A program made the translations under genes and the position numbers. 64,000 nt of DNA from Prostheceraeus crozeri (Eukaryota > Platyhelminthes > Polycladida > Euryleptidae). The stretch covers positions 310,001-374,000 of the forward strand of contig CAJQUW010005334.1 of assembly GCA_907163375.1 (NCBI GenBank). Reading direction: 5' to 3'. This document shows positions 43,671 to 56,600 of the stretch, in pieces (position 1 is the stretch's first letter; the number at the start of each line of letters is the position of its first letter). The notes under the pieces are model-generated. The model did no database searches, was not told where the DNA came from, and worked only from the letters and a program-made list of their open reading frames with translations.

Positions 43671-46600
43671 GCCCCATTCTAAATGCTTTGTATGGAGTAA
43701 GAACTTTGTTAAAAACACGTCTCACTTCGACACAGACCTATGCTCCTCGCTCTCCTTTCAATGGTTCCCCGTGAACCATCATCCAAGCAGTCAACCTCAA
43801 ATTTTCAAGTCTGCTATTTCAATATAATTTGTATAATTTTGCTGCTTGATCGATTTGCGAATATATTTGCATTTATGTACATACATGCATTACCATATTC
43901 TAAATGGTAGTGAACTAAACACAATTATAATCACAAGTAACAGGTTATGACAATATCACTACTCAACAAGCTTTTTATCTGAAGCTTATAATTCAGCTTT
44001 CAGGCTTACTGAATATCTATCTTATCAGTAGCACTAAATTCCTTCCTGATAATTTAAAGTGCCTAATTTCAGACTGCAGTGACACGAAAACCTCAACCAT
44101 TCAATAGCATGCTCAATCGCTGGCGCAAGATATAGCCCCATATGAATCGCGAAACTAGGATGGATGCTTAGGACCACAGACATGTCTATCTTCTCAAATT
44201 AAAAAGACAAGAAATTCAGTTATTCGTAGCAGCCTTGATTTATTTCTTTTTTCTTTCATAACATTTTTTTTCAAACCTGCTTGCTGTTGATGACTTGACT
44301 TGGAGCATGCGGGTTCCTTCGAATTTTCCTCGCTAAAAAAGATTGTTTCAATGATGAACTGGGAGTCTATGGACACCAAAAAATTCGGTTCGATTCGAGG
44401 ACTCATGCCTCCCCAAAAAAATAGTCACTAGATCTCATGAGAAGGCCGCAGGTGAAACATTCAGGAAGTGAGGAATGCACCTACCATCATCATTCAGTTG
44501 ATTTCGGCATAATTTTGCTTTCCTTTAACACTTAAATCAACTATAATCCAAAGCTATTTAACGGGAAGATTGTATTCACTCCTTTGCTATGCCGACAAAT
44601 GGAATACGATGCTGTGATTACTGATTTTAAATTCACTTCATTGCAATATAAATCGAGTAATTCTCGTGGCAATCTTCAAATTTTCAGACTTGCAAATTTA
44701 CTGCTAAAAAAGAGAAAAGGCTTTACAAGTCTACTTTTTCTGATAGCTCTATTGTTGAATACAACCTTAATTGCGTTTCTATACGACCATAAGACGATGA
44801 ATCTTGCTCAAACCAAATCAAAAGTAGGAAATATGACTCAAGATACTGATAGGATTGGCATCTTGATCTAAAAAAACAAATATTGTTTAGGGAGTCAAGT
44901 CAAGCGGTAATTTCTAAATTAACAGGTTCACCGATGCAACATGCCACAAACTGATGCTTTAGCATAATTGATAATAAAATAATATTACGTGATATTATTT
45001 ATATATCATGGTATATATCATGTAGGCAACCTAGCTGTAGGAGATAAAAGTGCTGAATCCATGAAGATATCACACTTTTCAATTTTAAACAAGCTTTCAT
45101 GATAGTCACAAAACAGTATAAAACTATTTACTGACCAACACATGGCCAGCGAATGGTTTGAGAAATGAACAAATTCAGTGAAGGTCGTCTATACGTGCAT
45201 TACATGCGTCCGATTTCGATCATTTTTTCGGATGATAAATTGGAGGACGTTCTAAAAGAGAAACCGATCTCCAGAAAACGTCTGGCAGTTTGCGGTCTCC
45301 AAGACTCCACAGTGAGCCAGCCATTAGTCGAAAAGTGTGCGTATTTGATTGAAATAGTGAAATCACTTTCCCCAGAACTGCCCTCAGAAACATTGCTGTT
45401 ACGCATAATTCTTTTATTTCAATGTGTGGGCTACAATATCCTGAGTCAATTTTAAGGTTAATATTGCTGACTGAAAGGGACAAAATTGGGGGTCAAGCGA
45501 CTAACCGGTTAATATTTTTGAGCAAGATTCATCGTCTTATAGTCGTATACAAATGCAATTCAGGTTGTATTCACCAATAGAGCTATCAGAAAAAGTAGAC
45601 TTGTAAAGCCTTTTCTCTTTTTTAGCAGTAAATTTGCAAGTCTGAAAATTTGAAGATTGCCACGAGAATTACTCGATTTATATTGCAATGAAGTGAATTT
45701 AAAATCAGTAATCACAGCATCGTATTCCATTTGTCGGCATAGCAAAGGAGTGAATACAATCTGCCCGTTAAATAGCTTTGGATTATAGTTGATTTAAGTA
45801 TTAAAGGAAAGCAAAATTATGCCGAAATCAACTGAATGATGATGGTAGCTGCATTCCTTACTTCCTGAATGTTTCACCTGCGGCCTTCTCATGAGATCTA
45901 GTGACTATTTTCTAGTGCTATCATCTAGTGCTATTGAATGGTTGAGGTTTTCGTGTCACTGCAGTCTGAAATTAGGCACTTTAAATTATCAGGAAGGAAT
46001 TTAGTGCTACTGATAAGATAGATATTCAGTAAGCCTGAAAGCTGAATTATAAGCTTCAGATAAAAAGCTTGTTGAGTAGTGATATTGTCATATTCGCACC
46101 TGTTACTTGTGATTATAATTGTGTTTAGTTCACTACCATTTAGAATATGGTAATGCATGTATGTACATAAATGCAAATATATTCGCAAATCGATCAAGCA
46201 GCAAAATTATACAAATTATATTGAAATAGCAGACTTGAAAATTTGAGGTTGACTGCTTGGATGATGGTTCACGGGGAACCATTGAAAGGAGAGCGAGGAG
46301 CATAGGTCTGTGTCGAAGTGAGACGTGTTTTTAACAAAGTTCTTACTCCATACAAAGCATTTAGAATGGGGCTATAGCAAATCCTTTTATCTAACTATAG
46401 CTTTATGAGGAAGACCGAAACAAAAACGAATTGAAGAGTAGCCTACATTGTTTTACACGGCCACGATCAAGTAGCAACTTCAAACCCACGTGGCAATCAT
46501 GGAATCTTTGTTTTCAATATTTTTTTCTTTTGACGGAATACTCTTGCCATGAATAGTATTTTCTACTTTTAATTATTCGTGATATAAAAGCATCTGTTTT

Positions 46601-47140
46601 CTTTTTTCGCCACTTAAGTCAACCATGTAAAATGTTTTCAAAGATATAAAAAGGCGAACTTGATCAGCCTCACGTTTTATGCAAAGAAACAATCAACGCT
46701 TGAAATTTTGCTGCGACCGGTGGTTCATTTTGGTTGTTCAGATATTGAGTCTCCCACGTGGTCGCCAATGATTATAGCAATATTCGTTCAAAAGAAGAAG
46801 TTTGATCATCAAGAATGAAAGGTTGCCGGATCGGTCTCTATCTTTTACTGAGCGGGTCTCTCTGACGGCAAATATGATACCGAACGGTAGATTTCGGAAT
46901 ATTCAGGTGTGAGCGATTCGATCACACGACCACTTAGCACCAATGATAGGAGTGATCCATGATAAGATTAAGTAATCAGATCTCTTCACTTAACTCACCC
47001 GACTTCTTCTTCACTTCACCTCTTCAATCTCATTTCAAACATCGCCCGAAGAACGAAAAGCAAATGAGAACACATTAGGAATGTGAAAACAACAGTTCAG
47101 TTCACTCATCAGTTATTCAAATTTATATATCTGCTCAGTT

Positions 47141-47855
47141 CATAAGTTATTAGTTGTGTGAAACTATACCGTTCGTTCAGTTCACTCGTTCACCAGAGAC
47201 TGGCTCAAAACCTGACACAATCATTCACTCACCCACTTTCTCGTGTACTCTCTGACTGACTCACCCACTCACCCACTCACTCGTGCACTCACTGAAATGA
47301 ATTCATGCAACCAGAATATACTTCATCAAGTTAAGTGCTCTATTACAATAGGTCAAAGCACTCAACTGCTGACTCCACTTCATTTCACATACTGGATAGT
47401 CACGTCTCTATCAGTCAGGTATCCACTTCAATATATCTTATTACTGTACCTTTGACATGAGGACCTCAGCTGTGTCTCACTCATCAAAGTCACAGAGTGT
47501 AAAAGAATAAATATTAATTGCTGTGAATGACAATTACCGCTATGATAATAAAATGAGTCGATTAGGATTACAACTTTTCAATTCATCATTGCAGCTTTTA
47601 AATTAATTAACCGCAATCTCAAGTCAATAATAAATCTCAGATCATTAATAGGACCACCATGTAGTAGTAATAGTAGTAAGTGTGTATATTCTTGAAATAC
47701 ATGTAGAAATCACAAATTACAAAGTGTAGATATGCACAAGGACGATAATCACGAATTGATAAGTTAATGACAAATGACGCATAATATACAGTATAGCACA
47801 GACACTTTCCGAAATTGTAATAAAAGTAGAACCCTTTCACGGAAGGATATATTAC
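47141..47855. other. Short-repeat-rich non-coding DNA
   Basis: Contains a CACTCACC-type simple repeat (about 47218-47295) and TAGTAGTAATAGTAGTAAG (about 47660). It may hold the 3' end of the adjacent LINE. No gene seen. Confidence 0.5.
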
Positions 47856-50039
47856 TCAGGGTTGATGTCCAGGGAAAAAAGTATTTTGACGCCGAAATGT
47901 GGTACATGTAGGTATTCTCAAAACGTGAGTGTTAGGCAGTCGATCTGGCACGAGGTGATGTAGTGGATGCTCAAAGTGGGTTTCCGCAGCGCTTGACAAT
48001 TTGCAGGCAGTCTTTTCCATTTTGGCACGAAGAGGGGGAAACATGGAACACTGACATTCAATGCCACAAATTAGTCTATGAGCCCTACGTTGGAACTTTT
48101 CCAACTTCTCCATCAAAGAAGCAGGCAAACTGCCGTAAGCTGGGGACGCATACAAAATCAATTGCGTGATTAAACTGTGATAAATGCGAATTAAATCTTG
48201 TCTGCATAGAAAGTATTTCAGCCGTTTGATGATATAAAATCTTTGAGATGCAACTCTAAGAACACAGGAAATCTGGGTGTCCCATTTGCACGATTGATGC
48301 AAACTACGCCCAGGAGTTTGACAAGATCAACTTGAACAAAACCACCGAGACTTACATGACCCGAGTTGTAGGAGCGTATTATTACCATCTGCTTACACTT
48401 GGCCGTATTTAAAGCGAGGCCTTTACTTTCAATGATTGATTGACAATCATTAAGATCAACTTCAGATACACAGTTGTGTTTTACAGCTTCAATGATCACG
48501 GTGTCATCAGCGTACTTAATGCAGTCCACATTAGGAAAGGGAAAACTGAGCGACTTTTACACACTTCAACTAAAGCCGTAGTTGTGGAACCACCCTGTGG
48601 GAACGAATCTTGCGAAAAACTGGCGAATGTCAGCTGCAGAATATCATGCTAAAGTTCAGTCATATTTGCGGGATATTCGCTGGCGAAGTTCGCCGGCGAC
48701 AATTCGCGCTCTATATGTCACCTTTTACTTTTGACTTTCTCTCTTGTTTTCTTTAGTAATCCGCCTCTACAGCCGAGGCTCTCTCTCCCTCACCTCCTCA
48801 CTATCCCCACATATGGCTAATCTATCTAAGAAATAAGTGCAGACTGTCATTCTTTGATAATGATATTAAGAATATAGAGAATCCGCATATATCAATTTTC
48901 ATAACATCTCTTGACATTCAATAATTTACAACAATGACAAATATTTGAATAATGTCATAGTATTAACTGCGACATTTATGGAAGATAAATGCTTTTTTAG
49001 TTTAAGCCTTCGTGATTTGAAAAAGATCCCTTTTTATCAGATCAGACTGAGTATACAATATATTTTCATGTGAAGGTAATATACGAACATTACTACTTAC
49101 CACTAATTAGTTGCTACAATATCCACGATTTCGCCGGTTGGCGAAAAATCAGCTCGCATTAGTAGACAAATATCTACCAACTAATTATAGCAACTTTTTT
49201 GCCACCTGTCGTTTTTTAATTTTACACATGTTTTTGGATAAATGATGACCATTTTCACATGCGGAGATAGTTTTTACACGAAAATAAACCTTTAAAAAAA
49301 TTATCCACAAAATCGCAACCTCGCCAGATAATCTGTTGATATTAGCAAGATGCGTTCCCACAGGGCATAGGGTCTGTATGCGTGCTGACGTTGACCATAA
49401 CATGAAATTATTGCCGACTTGAACCGATCAGCGACTATCTTCTCAAAAACCTTTGAAATACATGACAGGATTGAAATTGGACGGAGATCTGCGATGCATG
49501 GTGATGTACACTTTGGGATCGGACGACCTAGAGCTGTTTTGAAATTGCTCGGAAATGTCTTAGTATGCATGGACAGGTTAAAAATATCGGCAAGATGCTT
49601 ACACAGGTAATGTGCACCGATACTTGACAACTTAGGCGGTATATGATCCGGCCCAGTCGACTTTCTGAGGTCAAGTTTGCACAACTGTTCGTACACACAG
49701 TGATCAGAGATGGCAAGATCCAAAGGCAAATCATCGAGCGGAATCAAATATTCATCTGGCCGATTGTTAAAGTTACTTGCGAATTCATTGGTAACTTGAG
49801 TCAAAAGGTTTTCTACGCTGCCGAATTCATGTCTCAGTGATGCCCAAAAATCGGCTTTTTTTTAGCCACGAAGTGTGTTCACGACATTCCAAAGGTCTCT
49901 CGGCTTTGTGCTACGCAGGGCCCAAATGTGCTTGGCCTTCAATATCTCTGTTGAGATTTTCATTTTCAGGTGATTGTATTTGCTCCATTATGTCAAGTCA
50001 ATAATACTCGTCCACAGAGATAGATTCATTTGCGTGTGG
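47856..50039 (-). mobile_element. CR1-like LINE fragment, interrupted by a small transposon
   Basis: Minus strand. From 5' (about 50035): a pre-RT piece (about 49960-49810, LKAKHIWALRSTKPRDLWNV), then 49804-49301 with LRKSTGPDHIPPKLSSIGAH, FKTALGRPIPKCTSP and LRPISILSCISKVFEKIVA, ending at QHAYRP (about 49380). After the inserted element comes STTTALVEV (about 48580), then CIKYADDTVIIEA (about 48525) and the C-terminal ILYASPAYGSLPASLMEKLEKF...RRAHRLICG (to 47856). Most of the palm between STTTALVEV and YADD is deleted. There are also frame breaks. Clade call (CR1/jockey superfamily) from the C-terminal pattern. It abuts the right arm of the outer inverted repeat. Confidence 0.85.
48593..49365. 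mobile_element. 773-bp non-autonomous DNA transposon inside the LINE
   Basis: The ends CCCTGTGGGAACGAATCTTG and, complemented, CCCTGTGGGAACGCATCTTG form about 21-base inverted repeats. A CA dinucleotide is duplicated at both sides (48591-48592, 49366-49367). Removing the insert restores a continuous LINE context (AYRP next to GSTTTALVEV), which supports the boundaries. No coding sequence. Superfamily not assigned; a 2-base duplication fits CACTA-like elements among others. Confidence 0.85.
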
Positions 50040-53000
50040 TTTAGTCTAGAGCGGATAATCCTGGTAGACCATAGAAATAGATTGAAGTTGACTAGAATGG
50101 AAGAAATTGGCTCAAGGTCGCGGCACATCCGGAGGAACGAAGTAGGGACATGAACCACCAATGAAAAGCTTAGAATTGCACATGTGACTGATTCTAATCC
50201 AATGATTCAGCCGTCGACTAGTTTATCAAAGGGAAAATGCGTGAGATTTTTGTGCCATTATTGTGAATTCCATGACGCTTTACCTCCATTCTAGAGGTTT
50301 TATTGCTATCAATTTCTATGTGGTAGCCGGTGGTATTGAGGAAAGTTATCAGATAGACTCAAACACGCAGACAAAGCAATTCATCTCAGTGTACACGTCT
50401 GTCAGATCCACAGAATTATATTGTTTAACCGCATCACTTTGCTAGAAGTGCAAACTGATTCAAAACAATGGCACATGCAGGAACTTATTAAGTGGGCAAA
50501 AAGAAATTTTTAATACCTTGCAGAGATATTGTTATTGGCTGCTTATTGTTCGATTGCTATGGTATTATGTCAGCAGATTGTGCCATTTCACTAACGTTAC
50601 ATGTTTCCTTTCTAGTCAAACAGAAGAAGAGACGAAATGTTTAATTCTGTGGTCAGATCATTAATACAAAACACGATCTAGATGTTCCGATTTCTTGGCT
50701 CAAGTAGAACATCATTCATGATTCTCAAAGTGACACCTGCAATCTATATGCAAATTCGTCAACAACTTTCAGATTGAAGCAAAACAAGCGCGAAACAAGA
50801 TCTGTCTATTGAACAGGAGTCGCCTTTTTCAATTCCCACCTCGATGTCAGAGATTATTGTGAGATAGAACACAGGCATTGCACGTGGTACGCCTATACCA
50901 CATAATCAGCCGGCTCCAAATCTATCATAGAAATAAACTGTTCATCTGAAGCTCGCTAGAATGGAAATTGACTGAAGGTCGCGGCACATCCGAGGGAACT
51001 AAGTTGGGGCATGAAGAACCAATTAAAAGCTTCGATTTACTCATGTGACTGATTCTGACCCAATGATGCAGACGTTGGCAGGTGCATCTAAGTGAAAATG
51101 CGTGCGATTTATGTGCCGTTATTGTGCATTGCATGAAGCTTAATTTCCATTCTAGAGGTTTTTTATTGCTGTCAATTTCTATGAAATCTATGGTGAGATT
51201 GGAGGCCAAAGAGCAGGTCTAAACAGGAGGTGTGGCGATGACACGATGATTGAAACACCAGTGTGCGAATAACCAAAGAACATCCTGAGTTCACTCTTTC
51301 CGAAATAAACGATGAATTGCGGTTACAGGTACCGGAGAAGCCACATGTTTGTATAGAGGGGTAGGGGGCGGTTTGTGTAGGGTGGGCGGTGAAGAGTCAA
51401 TACAGAGCGCTTAGCGTGGCTTACGGGAGATGAGAGAGCTCCCATTGTTAAGTCTTGATGTATGAGGCGAAGTTTGTGTAAAGTCGGATTACATATTTAT
51501 CACACAACGATTACATGTTTATGGGATTCGGGGATGAGCAGGATTTGTTTACTTGTGGGAATCGAAAAGGCAAAGATTGATGAACAGGATTTGTTTACAT
51601 GTGCGGATCGCAAAAACATACTGTACTCGTATTTACTGATGAGATGAATTTAATGACAGGATGAGTTTACATGTGGGAAACGTAGCAATTGAATGATGTC
51701 TGATTTATCTTTGTGATATATCTTTACAGACATATTATTACCTATTCAGTATTTTGTCAGCCACTATGTGTGGGACCCCGCTCGTCTGGGTTTGAGTGTT
51801 CAGGTTAGGGGTCGAAACACAACTAGACGAGTACCTGCTGATGACTGATGGACTGCAGTATTATGTTTTATATCCCTTAATCGGTAGCTGAAGTAGTGTA
51901 TTGTATTTCAAATGAAGACATGTGGGATTACATGAAGTATTATAGACGGATGAAGAAACTGGCGACAACAAATTCAAGTGAAGAAATAGTATTTTCCATG
52001 TGTAGTCTTAGGGATAGTGTGTATAGTTTCATTGCTTTCGGTGTAGTAGAGTGTCATTGTATAGTTCTATTGTTTACCTCCATTATCCATTTTCCACTTA
52101 TCCACTCTTACCATTATCCATCATGTGTATTGTCAGATATAGTTCACTTGTAATCGGTGTAGTAGCATCGTTGTGTTTCCATGTTTTACCTCCACTTTTC
52201 CAATTTTTATTCATCGGTCTACTGTTGTTTTATAATATCCATTTTTGATTTCCTTAACGTGTGGTGACCATTGTCCCATTCTATTTCCACTATCAGCATC
52301 TGTAGTCGGTACAGTATATTGGACGTCTGTTTTGAACGTGCATGCGGCAGTGTTTGGAATCTATGGTATTAGTATATTAACAGTAAGAATGAGTAGAGTT
52401 ACAAGTCTTCAGATTTTCATTTTTACCAGATATTGGGCCAAAGCTGATCAATTTTAATTCGTTGCCACGAGAAAGCTCCATTGAGTTCTTTTAAGAACTG
52501 ATTAATCCAATGGTTACAGCAGCATTGCCTTTGTACACTTGCGGATTGGAGAACGTCATCAGTCCTTATTAGGACTACTTTCATAAATAATTTAGATTAG
52601 TAAGCATTGTATTCTATTATAAATGGCTGCTGGGATGATTTTCATCATTGTATGAGAAATATTAACATGATATCAAATGCTTTCAAGGCAGCTGATTACG
52701 CTGAAATTGGGGACGTTCCAAGTCCGTGAAACCTTCATGGCATAATGTCAAATTGGTTGTCGCAGACGACAAACATAGAGAAAGTGGATTGTGGTCAGGA
52801 TGTGGTCAAAATGACCGCATGGACGGTCATAACTCTTCTCATCTATTGTAAAGGCTGCTTTTAAAAAAGAATGAGCTGAAACATCCGTGAATAGATACTG
52901 CTTCAGTATCATAAACTTCGCTTGGCTTCTATGATGCAGGCGGCTGAGCAAACAATCTCCTCAGTCACTCAGGACAGGGTTTTTCAATTGAACGCAAGAT

Positions 53001-53055
53001 TTTTTCCTGTCCTGCCAAAATGTTGAGCTAAGCAAGACATTGATTGACGTTTATC
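50040..53055. repeat. Right arm of the outer 35-kb inverted repeat
   Basis: Reverse complement of 18146-20733. It is longer because of an extra segment of about 430 bases (about 50785-51205), part of which (about 50950-51080) resembles 50095-50225 of the same arm (GGTCGCGGCACATCC and ACATGTGACTGATTCT-type words). The frames 51462-51647, 51896-52153 and 52245-52457 mirror those of the left arm; no coding function recognised. Confidence 0.85.
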
Positions 53056-53136
53056 CATCATTTATTTTTCATGCTTAAATTAAACTTACATTGTAAATCT
53101 CTTGTCTTTTTCACTTTAAAAATAGTTCTGGAATTG

Positions 53137-53240
53137 GTAAAAGCAGCGAGGATTCTTCGACGGATACCAGACTGTATTAGCAGCACTAATGTGCTGCTAA
53201 TACAGTCTGGTATCCGTCGAAGAATCCTCGTTGCTTTTAC
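53137..53240. repeat. 104-bp near-perfect hairpin palindrome
   Basis: Arms 53137-53186 and 53191-53240 (50 bases each) are complementary with a single mismatch (GCAGC against GCAAC), around a 4-base TAAT loop. The direct words AGTTCTGGAATTGGT flank it at 53124-53138 and 53285-53299. It could fold as a pre-miRNA-length hairpin RNA or be a fresh inverted duplication. Confidence 0.95.
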
Positions 53241-53557
53241 TAACTTGTTGTCCGGATACGGGAAATCACTTGAACTTACCTATCAGTTCTGGAATTGGTT
53301 TTCTTATTGGGGAGCAACTAAATCATAACTGCACATTAAAGTTTCACATCTAAATAGTGCTGCATTTAAAATAATTGTCACAATAGTCGCAATTGAGCAA
53401 ACCCATTCAAAATCAAACAACGAACGTCTATCGGTACGTACCGAAGTACTCAGAACCAAGTCACACAAGTTCGCTCATAGAAGTTCCGAACACACAATGT
53501 ACTCAACCGAGTGTACCAAACGCATGTACCTATCCAGTAAAACAGATGTCATACATG

Positions 53558-53680
53558 TTCCTATTCATAACACTGAATTTTACATGTACCTATCTATTTT
53601 CCTATTGATAACACTGAATTTTACATGTACCTATCCATGTTCCTATTGATAACACTGAATTTTACATGTACCCATCCATG
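53558..53680 (+). repeat. 41-bp minisatellite, three units
   Basis: Units of TTCCTATTGATAACACTGAA, TTTTACATGTACCTATCCATG start at 53558, 53599 and 53640, nearly identical. Confidence 0.9.
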
Positions 53681-56600
53681 TACCTATCCCTCTCAATTGG
53701 GGCACAGTTTTCACTACTGAGGTCAGTGGATTCAGATTGATTTTGAAACATGCAAATAGAAAGCATACTCATTAAGCAGAGATCAGTCGCTTCCTATCAT
53801 ATTAATCGATATTGATGAACAAATCTACCTGATAATCAGCAGATTAAATACAGTTTTTGATGCCATGACATCATCTTATTCATCAGCTTCATTCGACGTT
53901 TTGCGCACATTAGCAATACATCTGTATACAATGCACTACGAAAAGTCCGATCAAAATTGAGTATTAATTTCTTTTTGGATATTTTCGCGCAGTCAGCTGT
54001 TTTTGTAATCATAACTCATAGTCTTTTCAATAGAAACAAAAACGGAATTGTCCGAACGCGTTTCAGAGCTGTAGTCGGCTCCTTAGTCAGCGGAAACTCT
54101 ATTCCAATAAAATACATCGCTTTTACATTGCGTCGATAAAATGTAAGGAAATGATAAAATACCAATCAATTCACAGTCGGTTGATAGTCCACAAAGTTTT
54201 GACATCGATTCAGACGCAAATTTCATCATCGCACTTTGAAGGTCATGGAACAGGTTAGGACATGTGCACACCTGCACAATAAAACTAAAGTGAAAATGAA
54301 ATGATTAATACATGAAAATTATACATTTACAGGTTCGATCCTTCTCTTTGATTTATTAAATCTTACTTTCTTTCAAGCAAATGGCTTCAAGGGTGCGGTG
54401 CACTTAATAAATTTAGCCGAATTGCTGACTTAAATTTGTCACAGTTTGTCTCGAGGAATATACTTAAAATTCGCCTAATCAGTTTACTGATTACATGCTT
54501 TTCAGTAGCATGTGTATTCCTTCTCAATAATTTATAGTGTTGAATTTCGATGCGCATTTACACGAGAGAGAAATGACAATGTCATTTCAAATATTTGAAT
54601 CACTGAATCAGAATCCGATACTGTGCCAATAAATATGATACATAATGCGACATCCATGCATAATAGATTAGAATACATTGCCGTAAATCAGATTTAGAAA
54701 CAAGGTAGCTGTCACATAAAGCGATCAGGCGGGATTCCAATGGTGATAACTAGAATAAGATCTCAGTGACTTCATCGGTCTTGCTGACAGGGGAATGAAT
54801 TTTCATATTTTCACACATGCAGTGATGCTCAGCTGCACTGTTCGCTCCAGAGATAAGTATGCCTGGTAGAGCAGCTGGTCAGTTTGGTTTCAATTTTGGT
54901 AATTGAACTCTTCTTTGTTGCATGTAGTCCTACCACATCTGAGATGTGCAACTTTTTAATGTGTTAGAGAAATTTCCATGGAATTGACTGATCATGATAG
55001 CAATACGGTTGAAATAATAGTATTTTTTATTATTATTACAGAGGCATTTTTTTCAACATAAACTTCGGTAAAAGTGACCATTAGGCCTTCTGATTTTCGG
55101 CTCAGCCTTGTGAATAAGATATCTTGCGCTTGATCATGTCACAGATTGCTTGACACTGAAAGAATAAAATATCATAATCAAGGACAGTGTTCAGATTGAC
55201 TTTAAATATGCAAGTAGACGGAGAAGGTCCGCATTCATTCAAATAAAAAATAGAACCTATAGTGAATCATAAAATCATGTCTAAGAAAATTGTATTAATC
55301 CACATGCACAAAATTGAATTCTACACAGAGTAATATGAAATATAGTAACATTCATAAATCAATTGTACGATGATCTCTACTTCCCTCCGAATGCAATCAG
55401 TTAGTTAACAATTTGGACAGGTGCCAAGAACCTGCAACTAAATTTGTTAAGTTGACAAACTCGAAAATTGAGCCAGGAAGCAGGTTTTAATTTTCTGTGC
55501 TAAGATTTGAGTTACATTGTTGCAATGAAATTTCCTTGCATCAACTTAATTTCTATTTAATTAGACTTTCTTATTAGACTATTTTCATTCAGCCTAAGCT
55601 TACTAGTACCGGACAACTTACAGTTAGCATTGAAACGAAGCACGCCTCTTCTAAGAACGAGAGGTGGGCCTATACTTTACCGAGAATCTGCTCGCAATCA
55701 ATGTCGGAAATATCGTCTTTCTCCGCAAAAATGAATTGATCGTTTGCGTTCCGATATTGTCTCACAAACTTTGTAAAATCGGCATTTCCATGAATGGTCA
55801 GATTTTTCCTAAGAATTATGAGATCCTAAGAATGTTGCTTGATAGAAGCAAACTGAGTTTGACGAGAACCCAGTTACCTCAATCAAAGTTCCAATAGTAA
55901 TTTCTTCGATTTCCACCATCGGATGATGCTGATGATCGAGTGACGAGTCATGAGAATTCTGAGACACTTCGCTGTCCCCTGCAGACTCAAGCGTTGAATC
56001 GGCATTTAAGCTTGAGATGTTAAAGTTCGGTGTGTCTGGTCCCCTGCACTTCGGTGATGACTAGTGCAGTATTCCATTTCATTCACTGCTAGGTACTCGA
56101 TAGTGAGATACACTTAGGCCGTGTTCGATATTCATCCATTTTATTGACGGGCCTTTCTGGTTTATAACGCATCAGACGAAGTAAACTCAACTAAGCTGTC
56201 GCTCATGTCTTTATAATTTGTCTGGCCGTTTCTTCAGAACTACTGTACTCAACACTTCACCGATCAATAGCGATAATTAATATTCCTGACCAGCTCATAC
56301 TTCATGAAAAGCTTTTCTGTATGCAATAGAAATCCAATACTATTACTTAGGGGTAACATTTGTGCCACCGACCTCCGGGGTAACTTAATGTGCCACGAAA
56401 ATCGACTAATTTTTCTAAAATTGGTCTTACAACTTCAAAAATAAAGCAATTTTGTTCATTCTTTTTCGTATCTTATGCCACTGTGCCATATAATAGGATA
56501 TCTGAGTATTAAATAAATTAAAATAGTGCATCGATGCTCACCACACGAAAGTTTATTGCATTTTGAAAAAGGCATAAAGTGACTTTAAGTGACTTTAAAA

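Larger units (their letters stand above)
40776..47140. mobile_element. 6.4-kb foldback-type element with 1.7-2.0 kb inverted arms
   Basis: The left arm (40776-41516 continued at 43671-about 44817) is the reverse complement of the right arm (about 45515-47140). The ends read AACTGAGCAGATATATAAAT and its near complement. Arms are about 97% alike by eye. The left arm has an extra segment of about 320 bases (about 44105-44420) and a LINE insertion. The central spacer (about 44820-45515) has one open frame (45165-45455, 96 residues) with no recognised motif. No transposase is seen, so it is probably non-autonomous. Confidence 0.8.

Noticed and set aside
44584-45745. Pair of identical frames (44584-44871 +, 45560-45745 -) as a gene pair
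   Set aside because: They lie in the two arms of the foldback element; copied DNA, no coding evidence.
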